In this document: in pieces, positions 1-5,187 of the stretch
Layout: each line of letters opens with the position of its first letter
How positions within the stretch are numbered: the first letter of the stretch is position 1
Source: Candidatus Thalassarchaeaceae archaeon
GTDB taxonomy: Archaea > Thermoplasmatota > Poseidoniia > Poseidoniales > Thalassarchaeaceae
DNA length: 5,187 bases
Direction: 5' to 3'
NCBI GenBank assembly: GCA_029250425.1
Contig: JAQXFF010000303.1
Coordinates: 1-5,187 of the forward strand
Notes under the pieces: generated by a model
The model's input: the letters and a program-made list of their open reading frames with translations, nothing else
Database searches by the model: none
Told to the model about the DNA's origin: nothing
Program-made: the position numbers and the translations under genes

Positions 1-129
1 CATGGGCGGCGACAAAAAAAAGAATCCGAGATGAGATGCGGGGCTAGTATGATTTAGTGGGCTACCAAAGAAGCCCTCTTCTGTTCGTGTGCGTCCATGA
101 TTGAGAACAATGACAAGCGTCGGGTTTGA

Positions 130-636
130 ATGTCGGAATCGGTTCGGTGCATCATGGGCAATGAAGTTACATTGGAAGACGGGATGCAAGCACCTCTGTT
201 TTCAGCCGAGGATGGTGCAGGAAATGTTTGGAATTTGAGTGACCTGCTCGCAGCAGGGAAGCGTGTGGTATTGTACTTCTATCCAAAGGATTCCACACCA
301 GGATGTACGACGCAAGCTTGCGATTTCCGCGACAATATGGCTGCACTGGGCTCAGCGGATGTAGCAGTGTTTGGCGTTTCAAAGGATAGTGCGAAATCAC
401 ACCAGAACTTTACTGAAAAGCAGGACTTGAACTTCCCCTTATTGATGGATACAGAGGGTGAATTATTGGAGCAGTATGGCGTTTGGAGAGAAAAGAAAAA
501 CTACGGCCGAACATACATGGGTATCTCGCGTTCAACATTTGTTATCGAAGCGGATGGGACACTTTCTTTGGCAAAATATGGTGTCAAAGCAAAGGGACAT
601 GTCGCTCGAATCCTAACCCACCTTGAGTTGGAGTGA
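130..636 (+). CDS. bcp: Peroxiredoxin, Bcp/PrxQ subfamily (thiol peroxidase)
   Basis: A 168-residue single-domain peroxiredoxin. It should reduce H2O2 and organic hydroperoxides in the cytoplasm, recycled by a thioredoxin- or glutaredoxin-like donor. The active-site motif is plain: FYPKDSTPGCTTQACDFRD at about residues 50-68, with T56 and P57, the peroxidatic Cys C59 and the resolving Cys C64. The five-residue Cys spacing defines the 1-Cys/atypical 2-Cys Bcp group. The conserved catalytic Arg is R134 in GISRSTFVI. There is no signal peptide. The start is uncertain. ATG 130 has no Shine-Dalgarno site or obvious TATA box. An in-frame ATG at 154 (residue 9) has GGTG at 146-149 and gives 160 residues, nearer the usual Bcp length (about 150-160), with the typical short lead into the GMQAPLF motif. 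The stop overlaps the ribosome binding site of the next gene, so the two are probably cotranscribed. The family call is very secure; the symbol is by family membership only. Confidence 0.95.
   Translation: MSESVRCIMGNEVTLEDGMQAPLFSAEDGAGNVWNLSDLLAAGKRVVLYFYPKDSTPGCTTQACDFRDNMAALGSADVAVFGVSKDSAKSHQNFTEKQDLNFPLLMDTEGELLEQYGVWREKKNYGRTYMGISRSTFVIEADGTLSLAKYGVKAKGHVARILTHLELE
630..636 (+). promoter_or_regulatory. Shine-Dalgarno-like site for the acyltransferase gene
   Basis: GGAGTGA lies five bases before ATG 642 and contains the TGA stop of the peroxiredoxin. It matches the archaeal/bacterial GGAGGTGA consensus with one base missing. The position favours ATG 642 over the GTG at 633, which lies inside the site, and implies that ribosomes ending on the upstream gene re-initiate on the downstream one. 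Confidence 0.6.
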
Positions 637-641
637 AAACG

Positions 642-1109
642 ATGGCAGGGGGGGAACGAATTGACCTACCGAATGGTTCGGTCGCGTGGTCCCCTTGTTA
701 CATCGGTAAAAATTGTCAAATCGGCTCTAACGTGAGCGTCGGTTGTCTGGCACACGTCGGACGGAATGTCACGCTAGGAGATGGGACGAGGATCCAAGGG
801 GGTGCCTATGTGGCAGACCTCTCAAACCTCGGTGACAATGTATTCATTGGACCCAATGCGACAATCTTGAACGACAAGTATCCGCCGAGTGGTAACCCTG
901 ACCTTTGGGAACCCGTGACCCTTGAAGACGGAGTTGTCATCGGCGGAGGTGCGACCGTATTGCCAGGGCTTATCGTTCACGAGAATGCAGTCCTTGCGGC
1001 CGGCTCAATTCTAACCAAGAATTTACCTTCTGGCGAAGTTTGGGTAGGCAACCCGGCCCGCTTCCACTCAACACGTGAAGAATATAAAATCAGGCGCGGC
1101 GCTGAATAA
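642..1109 (+). CDS. Left-handed beta-helix (hexapeptide) acyltransferase, WlbB/FdtC-like sugar N-acyltransferase
   Basis: 155 residues from ATG 642, or 158 from a GTG at 633. The body is hexapeptide repeats ([LIV]-G-x4): IGKNCQ, IGSNVS, VGRNVT, LGDGTR, LGDNVF and IGPNAT, then an NDKYP loop, then IGGGAT and the closing VGNPAR. This is a left-handed parallel beta-helix, active as a trimer, using acetyl-CoA or another acyl-CoA. The NDKYP loop after 'IGPNATIL' and the order of the C-terminal coils resemble transferases that N-acetylate nucleotide-linked 3-amino sugars (WlbB, FdtC/QdtC type); there the Asn of this loop sits at the active site. That makes a role in surface glycan or N-glycan sugar synthesis likely, but the substrate cannot be read from sequence. 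It is shorter at the N-terminus than most WlbB proteins. Its neighbour, the coupled peroxiredoxin, has no obvious functional link. A generic maltose/galactoside-type O-acetyltransferase is the main alternative. Confidence 0.88.
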   Translation: MAGGERIDLPNGSVAWSPCYIGKNCQIGSNVSVGCLAHVGRNVTLGDGTRIQGGAYVADLSNLGDNVFIGPNATILNDKYPPSGNPDLWEPVTLEDGVVIGGGATVLPGLIVHENAVLAAGSILTKNLPSGEVWVGNPARFHSTREEYKIRRGAE

Positions 1110-1130
1110 TTGGTAAAATCGCCTTGGGAA

Positions 1131-1163
1131 GCGGTAATATTTGAATAGGGCCTTTGGCATGTT
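1131..1163 (+). promoter_or_regulatory. Archaeal TATA-type promoter for a leaderless message
   Basis: The AT-rich box TAATATTT at 1135-1142 is centred about 26 bases before ATG 1164, and purine-rich GGGAAGCGG lies just upstream where the TFB recognition element (BRE) would be. The usual archaeal distance from TATA centre to transcription start is 25-27 bases, which puts the start at or within a base or two of the ATG. No GGAGG- or GGTG-like site lies in the 15 bases before the ATG, which fits a leaderless transcript. The box is inferred from position and composition only. Confidence 0.55.
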
Positions 1164-1256
1164 ATGAACCGTGCACTGCTGTTGGTTGGGCTACTCCTCA
1201 TCTCCTGTTTTTCGGGCCTTGCTTCACTAAATATTGAGACTGAATTCGCCGATGCT
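1164..1256 (+). other. Signal peptide of the giant surface protein
   Basis: The N-terminus is MNRALLLVGLLLISCFSGLA: a short basic n-region (R3), a hydrophobic core of about residues 4-20, then a polar acidic stretch. Possible signal peptidase I sites are after A20 (GLA/S) or after A31 (ADA/E). The segment L12-C15 (LISC) also fits a lipobox, with C15 as the lipidated residue. The residues after C15 stay hydrophobic, so I favour ordinary cleavage and treat lipidation as the alternative. Export is likely through Sec; there is no twin-arginine motif. Confidence 0.8.
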
Positions 1257-4200
1257 GAATCGCACGAGACTTCCGCTCGAACAGCCACCAATCCATTGGG
1301 TTGGGAATGGGTGACCAAGGACAATGATGCCGGGTATGTGTGGACTCGAAGTGTAGAAACTGATTCGAATCAGAATACCTACATTGCTGGTATTTTCCGT
1401 GGAGGAAGCCTATCTCTAGATCAGGAGCACGCCCTAAATGCCGGTGGCCTGGATGCCTTCGTTGCCAAATTCGCATCGAATGGTGATGTGCTCTGGCTTA
1501 CCACCTTTGGTGGTGAATTGAATGAACATGTGGAAGATATGTTGGTTGATGATGCGGGTAATATCGTCGTCGTCGGCAGTTATGATTCTCCGCAATTTAA
1601 TGCGAGCACAGACATTCTAACCAACTCTGGTAGCCGAGACGGTTATTCCATTCAAATCGATGCTGGAAACGGTGCCATTGGTTGGGGCAATTCTCTCAGT
1701 GGAACGGGCTTTGACAACATCACCGGAGTCACCAAAGATTCGGGAGGGTACTTTGCCTATTCAGGTTGGACTGCAAGTCCGTCACTTACCGTCAATGGAA
1801 CTACACTCAACAACAGTGGCAACACAGATTTGCTTGTCCTTTGGGGCTATACCAATGGAAGTTGGCACCAAGGGCGAATCTACGGTGGAAGTGGACAGGA
1901 ACAAGCCCACGATATCGTTGCCGACCAGAACGGGAAAGTGATGGTCGCAGCTGAATTTTCCTCAAGTTCCCTTACCCTTGACCAAACTTCGATTAGCCAT
2001 GGTGGTGGCACAGGTTCGGATAGTCTGGTCATGCGTGTTGCACACGCTGGTGTGGAATGGGTTCGCAAGCCAATTTGCAGTGTGAATGATAGAGCTTGGG
2101 ATATCGATGTCGATAGTGCAGGTAACGTCTTCGTCGTTGGTGAAATTATGTCAAACACATCGAGCTATCATTCGATTACTTGGGGCTCTATTCAAATTAA
2201 CAATGGCGACGATTATGAATCCGTATACGTGGTCAAATTTTCCAACGTTGGTGCGATTGGTTGGGCCTTAGAAACTAGGGCTTCGAGCTATAACTACCGT
2301 TTTTCCAACCCCTCGGTTGATGTGTATGCCAACAAAATTCTGGTTTCCTTGGTTGGAGACTACAGTTTCTACTTTACTGGTAGTTCCAACACCAATACAG
2401 TCTCTGTTGAGTCCAATTACAGGGACAATGCGGTAGTGGTTGAGTTGACAAATACTGGCTCAATGAGTTCATACAGTTCGTATCTAATCCGCTCACAATA
2501 TGCCTCCATCGATGATGTCGCTTGGGTCGATCTTGGCAATTCAAATCCTGACGTTGTTGCACCCATCAATCATCTAGCAGGAAGAGATGGATTGTTCAGC
2601 ACATATTCAGACGCTCCTGCAACGACATTAGAGCGCTGGTCTTGGTCTAATGGACGCCCACAATCTCAGAATTTTTGGCGCACGATAGGGCATACCGGAA
2701 CGGAGGACATCCTCGATATTGAGTCACTGAATTCAACCGCAACAGTCATGCTTGGAATTTCCGATTATTCGTCACAAAGTCTACGCTTCGGTGATGATGC
2801 CATAGGTGGAAATACATCTTATGCATCGGAAGATTATTCTCGATTATTCCTTGCTGTTGCTGATTCAAATGGCAATTGGACAAATGTTGATCAAATCAAG
2901 ATCGGAAATAAATTGGGCCCAAATTCGAATAATTATTTTGCGGGGCGAGACCCAGCTGCAATGGCCATTGGACCCAATGGAACGGTGTGGGTTGCCTTCT
3001 GGTGGTCCAATTGGGTGGAGATTCCTGGTTTGACAAGTCGTAACAGTGGGTCAGGATTCATGGTTGCAAGTTGGTCGCCGACAAATGGATGGATGTCTGC
3101 AGATACAATCGGTTTCTCGACAAATTATCATGTGAACGTTGACATCGCCGTCGATGGAAATGGGGATGTTTTCTTCCCGGGTACGTGTTATGGAACTGTA
3201 TATATGCACGGTTCACCATATTCTGGAAACAACTGGTGGCAAACCTGCTTTGCGCATCGACATGCAACCAACGGTTGGAATGCGATTCATCGTTCAACAT
3301 ACTACAATGGCAACAGTCCAAGTATAGACACAATGATCGATCATCCGAATGGTGGTGTTGTATTTTGGGCAAAAACAGGTACGTTCTCGACAGGAACAGG
3401 TTCGAATAGCGTAGACTCAAGTGTCGGTGGGCTGATTCGACTTACACCCTCGAACGGAACGATGTGGTGGGCTGGGCCCGAACCGACCTATACCAGTTCG
3501 AATTCTCTCTTCGTAGAATCGCTTGACACCAGTCCATCTGGCGATATTTATGTGGCGGGTTATTTCCAATACTCAGTATCATTCCCGAACTGTTGCTCAG
3601 TTAATTCTGGTGGAGGATATGATGGATTCATTGCTAAACTCAACAGTAGTGGTGTTTGGGATTGGTCCATCGCTTTGGGTGGTACATCTCATGACTACAT
3701 CTACGACATCAATATGGTCGGGCCGGGAAGTATTGCTGTTGTTGGTCAGAAATATGGTGTCATCAGTGTGGGATTGACGACACTTTCCTCAGCAGGCACC
3801 GGATTTGTTGCAATGGCCTCCTCTCTTGGCACTTGGGAATGGGCAGCTCAACCTACGGGTGCAACCACCATTCGGCAGGTGACTGCGACAGGAAATGGCA
3901 CCGTGGCTGCTGCAGGGCAACTGCAATTTTCAAATTCAGCGAGGACGTTTGGCTTGGATTCGCTGAATTCCTCCGACGGAGAGGACATCTTCCTCGCGCG
4001 TATGAGTGCAGATGCGGATGCGGACGGAATTACCGACAATCGCGACAATTGCCAGCAAATTTACAACCCGAGTCAATCCAATTTTGATGCCGATGCACAG
4101 GGTGATATTTGCGACTCTGATGATGATGGAGAAGGGGTCCCCGATTCGGCTGACAGTTGTCCTATGGGTGCGCTATTGTGGACATCCAACACCTCGACAG

Positions 4201-5187
4201 ATTACGACACGGACGGGTGCAAAGACGATGTCGAAGATGCTGATGACGACAATGATGGGGCTCTCGATATTGATGATATGTGCGCGATTGGAACACTGAA
4301 CTGGACCTCGACTGGAATCACTGACTACGATACCGATGGATGCAAGGATTCTGGCGAAGATCTGGATGATGATGATGACACAGTGAACGATACTGTAGAT
4401 GCCTGTCCTAAGGGCGAATTGGGTTGGATCTCTACGCCACAACTCGATCATGATGGGGATGGTTGCTTAGATGCAATCGAAGACGATGATGATGATGATG
4501 ATGGCGTGGATGATGTGGTCGACACATGTGACCGAGGTGATCTCAATTGGACCTCTTCGGCAAATACGGATAACGATGGAGATGGTTGCTTAGATGCGAC
4601 TGAAGACCTCAATGATGACAACGATGACTTCCCCGATTACGATGATTCATGCCCACGAGGGGCGACTGAATGGTATTCGGGTCGAATGACCGATTATGAT
4701 GGAGATGGCTGTCTAGATTCTACTGAAGATCTGGATGATGATGCCGATGGTGTTGACGATATCGATGACAACTGCCCAACCGGTATCGAAGGATGGGTCA
4801 CGAACCCAACCGTCGACTTTGATGCGGATGGTTGTCACGATTGGAACGAAGACACCGATGATGATGGAGATGGAGTATCTGATTTGATTGACATTTGTTC
4901 TCGGACCGCAGCTGGTGCCGCATCCAATGCGGAAGGCTGCGCACCCGGGCAAACACCGGATTCTAATGGCGGAGGAGACTCTTCAGTCAATTACACTGAG
5001 GAACAGACATATGTCAACAACACGTATGTCAACAATACCTACGTCAACAATACGTATGAGAATAACACATACAGCAATGAAACCTTCCAAAACCAAACAT
5101 TCCAGAACAATACCAACCTCAATCAAACCATTAACGAAGGCGAAATTCTCAATGAAACGGAACCTGAAGAAAATTTCGAACTCCCTT
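1164..5187 (+). CDS. Giant secreted modular surface protein (beta-propeller, TSP3-like repeats, Asn/Thr stalk), 3' partial
   Basis: One frame stays open from ATG 1164 to the window end: 1341 full codons, no stop and no sign of a frameshift. Order of parts: signal peptide (about residues 1-31); 14 blade-like SBBP-type beta-propeller repeats (about 46-949); one canonical thrombospondin type 3 repeat (about 950-984); six full and one partial 41-residue TSP3-like repeats (985-1259); a Gly/Ser linker; eight pentapeptides each with an N-glycosylation sequon (1283-1322); then an acidic tail. Such proteins are exported, with Asp-rich repeats binding Ca2+ and propellers binding partners or ligands. 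No catalytic motif is visible. At least 14 further NxS/T sequons lie in the propeller part, consistent with archaeal N-glycosylation. The missing C-terminus probably carries a membrane anchor or sorting signal (inference). The start is supported by the promoter and by the immediate signal peptide. Likely roles are adhesin, surface-layer-associated receptor or particle/polymer binding; none is proven. The architecture resembles large surface proteins I recall from Marine Group II euryarchaea. Confidence 0.93.
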   Translation, partial: MNRALLLVGLLLISCFSGLASLNIETEFADAESHETSARTATNPLGWEWVTKDNDAGYVWTRSVETDSNQNTYIAGIFRGGSLSLDQEHALNAGGLDAFVAKFASNGDVLWLTTFGGELNEHVEDMLVDDAGNIVVVGSYDSPQFNASTDILTNSGSRDGYSIQIDAGNGAIGWGNSLSGTGFDNITGVTKDSGGYFAYSGWTASPSLTVNGTTLNNSGNTDLLVLWGYTNGSWHQGRIYGGSGQEQAHDIVADQNGKVMVAAEFSSSSLTLDQTSISHGGGTGSDSLVMRVAHAGVEWVRKPICSVNDRAWDIDVDSAGNVFVVGEIMSNTSSYHSITWGSIQINNGDDYESVYVVKFSNVGAIGWALETRASSYNYRFSNPSVDVYANKILVSLVGDYSFYFTGSSNTNTVSVESNYRDNAVVVELTNTGSMSSYSSYLIRSQYASIDDVAWVDLGNSNPDVVAPINHLAGRDGLFSTYSDAPATTLERWSWSNGRPQSQNFWRTIGHTGTEDILDIESLNSTATVMLGISDYSSQSLRFGDDAIGGNTSYASEDYSRLFLAVADSNGNWTNVDQIKIGNKLGPNSNNYFAGRDPAAMAIGPNGTVWVAFWWSNWVEIPGLTSRNSGSGFMVASWSPTNGWMSADTIGFSTNYHVNVDIAVDGNGDVFFPGTCYGTVYMHGSPYSGNNWWQTCFAHRHATNGWNAIHRSTYYNGNSPSIDTMIDHPNGGVVFWAKTGTFSTGTGSNSVDSSVGGLIRLTPSNGTMWWAGPEPTYTSSNSLFVESLDTSPSGDIYVAGYFQYSVSFPNCCSVNSGGGYDGFIAKLNSSGVWDWSIALGGTSHDYIYDINMVGPGSIAVVGQKYGVISVGLTTLSSAGTGFVAMASSLGTWEWAAQPTGATTIRQVTATGNGTVAAAGQLQFSNSARTFGLDSLNSSDGEDIFLARMSADADADGITDNRDNCQQIYNPSQSNFDADAQGDICDSDDDGEGVPDSADSCPMGALLWTSNTSTDYDTDGCKDDVEDADDDNDGALDIDDMCAIGTLNWTSTGITDYDTDGCKDSGEDLDDDDDTVNDTVDACPKGELGWISTPQLDHDGDGCLDAIEDDDDDDDGVDDVVDTCDRGDLNWTSSANTDNDGDGCLDATEDLNDDNDDFPDYDDSCPRGATEWYSGRMTDYDGDGCLDSTEDLDDDADGVDDIDDNCPTGIEGWVTNPTVDFDADGCHDWNEDTDDDGDGVSDLIDICSRTAAGAASNAEGCAPGQTPDSNGGGDSSVNYTEEQTYVNNTYVNNTYVNNTYENNTYSNETFQNQTFQNNTNLNQTINEGEILNETEPEENFELP
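1299..4010 (+). repeat. Beta-propeller region, 14 blade-like SBBP-type repeats
   Basis: Degenerate repeats of about 58-75 residues follow the pattern 'xxxIxVDxxGNVxVVGxF ... GG.DxFVAKxxxxGxWxWxxxxGG'. The clearest copies are the first (YIAGIF, then GGLDAFVAKF, then VLWLTTFGG, residues 72-117), the second (VDDAGNIVVVGSY from residue 128), the fifth (VDSAGNVFVVGE) and the twelfth (PSGDIYVAGYF, then GYDGFIAKLNSSGVWDWS, about residues 788-838). Copies 6-9 are more divergent. I count 14, which would suit two seven-bladed propellers. The last copy ends at DIFLARMS without its WxW strand, and a lone matching strand, GWEWVTK (residues 46-52), precedes the first copy, suggesting ring closure by the N-terminus. 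SBBP/Kelch-like propellers bind ligands or proteins and need not be enzymes. Copy boundaries are by eye. Confidence 0.75.
4011..4115 (+). repeat. Canonical thrombospondin type 3 (TSP3) calcium-binding repeat
   Basis: Residues 950-984 begin DADADGITDNRDNC and end with FDADAQGDICD, with YNPSQ between. This is the usual TSP3 form DxDxDGxxDxxDNCxxxxNPxQxxxDxDxxGDxCD, in which Asp side chains bind Ca2+ and the two Cys normally form a disulfide. It links the last propeller blade to the array of a different, 41-residue repeat type. Confidence 0.85.
4116..4940 (+). repeat. Six full and one partial 41-residue (123-bp) TSP3-like repeats
   Basis: Full units begin at 4116, 4239, 4362, 4485, 4608 and 4731; a partial unit starts at 4854. 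Each full unit is exactly 41 residues with no indels. The consensus is xDDDxDGVxDxxDxCPxG, then a Trp, then xSxxxTDYDxDGCxDxxED. Unit positions C15, G18, W22, D29, D31, D33, G34, C35, D37, E40 and D41 are the same in all six. The Asp clusters are TSP3-type Ca2+ sites, and the paired Cys suggest one disulfide per unit outside the cell. Units 1-2 share DGCKD and units 3-5 share DGCLD, which suggests stepwise duplication. The seventh copy keeps the first 15 positions up to its Cys, then diverges into an Ala-rich segment that ends with a last Cys at residue 1259. Confidence 0.9.
4485..4502 (+). repeat. (GAT)6 trinucleotide run
   Basis: Six GAT codons in a row open the fourth 41-residue unit, giving a run of seven Asp with the preceding GAC. 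A shorter run, (GAT)4 plus GAC, lies at 4365-4379. Slippage here would change the Asp count without breaking the frame. Confidence 0.9.
5010..5129 (+). repeat. Eight tandem 15-bp units encoding (Y/F)xNxT sequon pentapeptides
   Basis: Residues 1283-1322 read YVNNT three times, then YENNT, YSNET, FQNQT, FQNNT and NLNQT. The first four DNA units are nearly identical; later ones drift. Every unit has one N-x-T sequon at the same place, so potential glycans recur exactly every five residues. Further sequons flank the block (NYT at 4989, NET at 5151). The composition suggests an extended glycosylated stalk between the Ca2+-binding repeats and an unseen C-terminal anchor; the anchor is inference. 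Confidence 0.9.

Noticed and set aside
1..3. CAT at the left edge as the ATG of a divergent minus-strand gene
   Set aside because: Only three bases are in the window and no ribosome site or clear TATA box is seen on that strand; untestable here.
59..76. Hairpin GGGCT / AGCCC with an eight-base loop followed by a pyrimidine-rich stretch, as a terminator
   Set aside because: Only five base pairs, a large loop and no real T run. Nothing upstream is visible to be terminated, so I do not annotate it.
1660..1954. Forward frames at 1660-1941 and 1766-1954
   Set aside because: Both are offset frames within the giant gene; neither has a domain or initiation signal.
3058..3420. 120-residue minus-strand open frame
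   Set aside because: It lies wholly inside the in-frame propeller coding region, shows no recognisable domain and is Ser/His-rich as expected of a shadow frame.
4116..4940. CRISPR-like or satellite array because of regular 123-bp spacing
   Set aside because: Similarity runs through the whole unit, is stronger at the protein level, and the frame is open throughout: these are coding repeats with no spacers.
4011..4940. EF-hand (calmodulin-type) calcium sites from DxDxDG motifs
   Set aside because: No flanking helices, paired Cys and the unit pattern instead match TSP3-like repeats; dockerin is also unlikely because units lack its two-helix pattern.
4173..4952. Minus-strand open frames (4173-4451, 4713-4952) rich in Ile/Val that resemble membrane proteins
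   Set aside because: They are antisense to the Asp-rich repeats: GAT/GAC read backwards gives ATC/GTC. They repeat with the same 123-base period and have no start context.
1164..5187. Possible frameshift or pseudogene, given that shorter frames crowd the region
   Set aside because: I read the frame codon by codon from 1164 to the end: no stop, and motifs stay in register from signal peptide to stalk.

Overview
The window looks archaeal, most likely from a marine planktonic euryarchaeon of the Marine Group II type (Ca. Poseidoniales). This is an inference from three things: a TATA-like box about 26 bases ahead of a start codon that lacks a Shine-Dalgarno site, as expected for a leaderless archaeal message; a very large secreted protein with Asp-rich thrombospondin type 3-like repeats; and an Asn/Thr-rich C-terminal stalk packed with N-glycosylation sequons. 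No rRNA, tRNA, insertion sequence, CRISPR array or phage gene is visible. The taxonomic call comes from remembered family style and not from a search.

Layout, all on the + strand. Bases 1-129 hold no gene I can support. A Bcp/PrxQ-type peroxiredoxin (130-636) is followed directly by a left-handed beta-helix (hexapeptide) acyltransferase (642-1109, or 633-1109 from a GTG). The two are translationally coupled: the Shine-Dalgarno-like GGAGTGA of the second gene overlaps the stop of the first. A 54-base gap with a good archaeal promoter leads to the third gene, which starts at 1164 and stays open to the window's last base. At least 1341 codons are visible and the stop lies outside.

The third gene fills about 78% of the window and is the interesting part. 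Read in frame it is a modular surface protein: a signal peptide; a beta-propeller region of about 900 residues that I parse into 14 blade-like repeats; one canonical TSP3 calcium-binding repeat; six complete and one partial copy of a 41-residue TSP3 variant with two Cys and an invariant Trp; and a stalk of eight pentapeptides of the form (Y/F)xNxT, each carrying a sequon. The last propeller repeat lacks its WxW strand, and a matching strand sits alone just after the signal peptide, as expected for classical 'velcro' ring closure.

The first two genes are ordinary housekeeping or envelope-sugar functions: peroxide detoxification, and acetylation of what is probably a nucleotide-linked amino sugar. 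The third has its own promoter and is probably exported, calcium-stabilised, glycosylated and anchored at its unseen C-terminus. Nothing links the three into one pathway. I see no evidence of a new multi-gene system; what is unusual is the architecture of the large protein.
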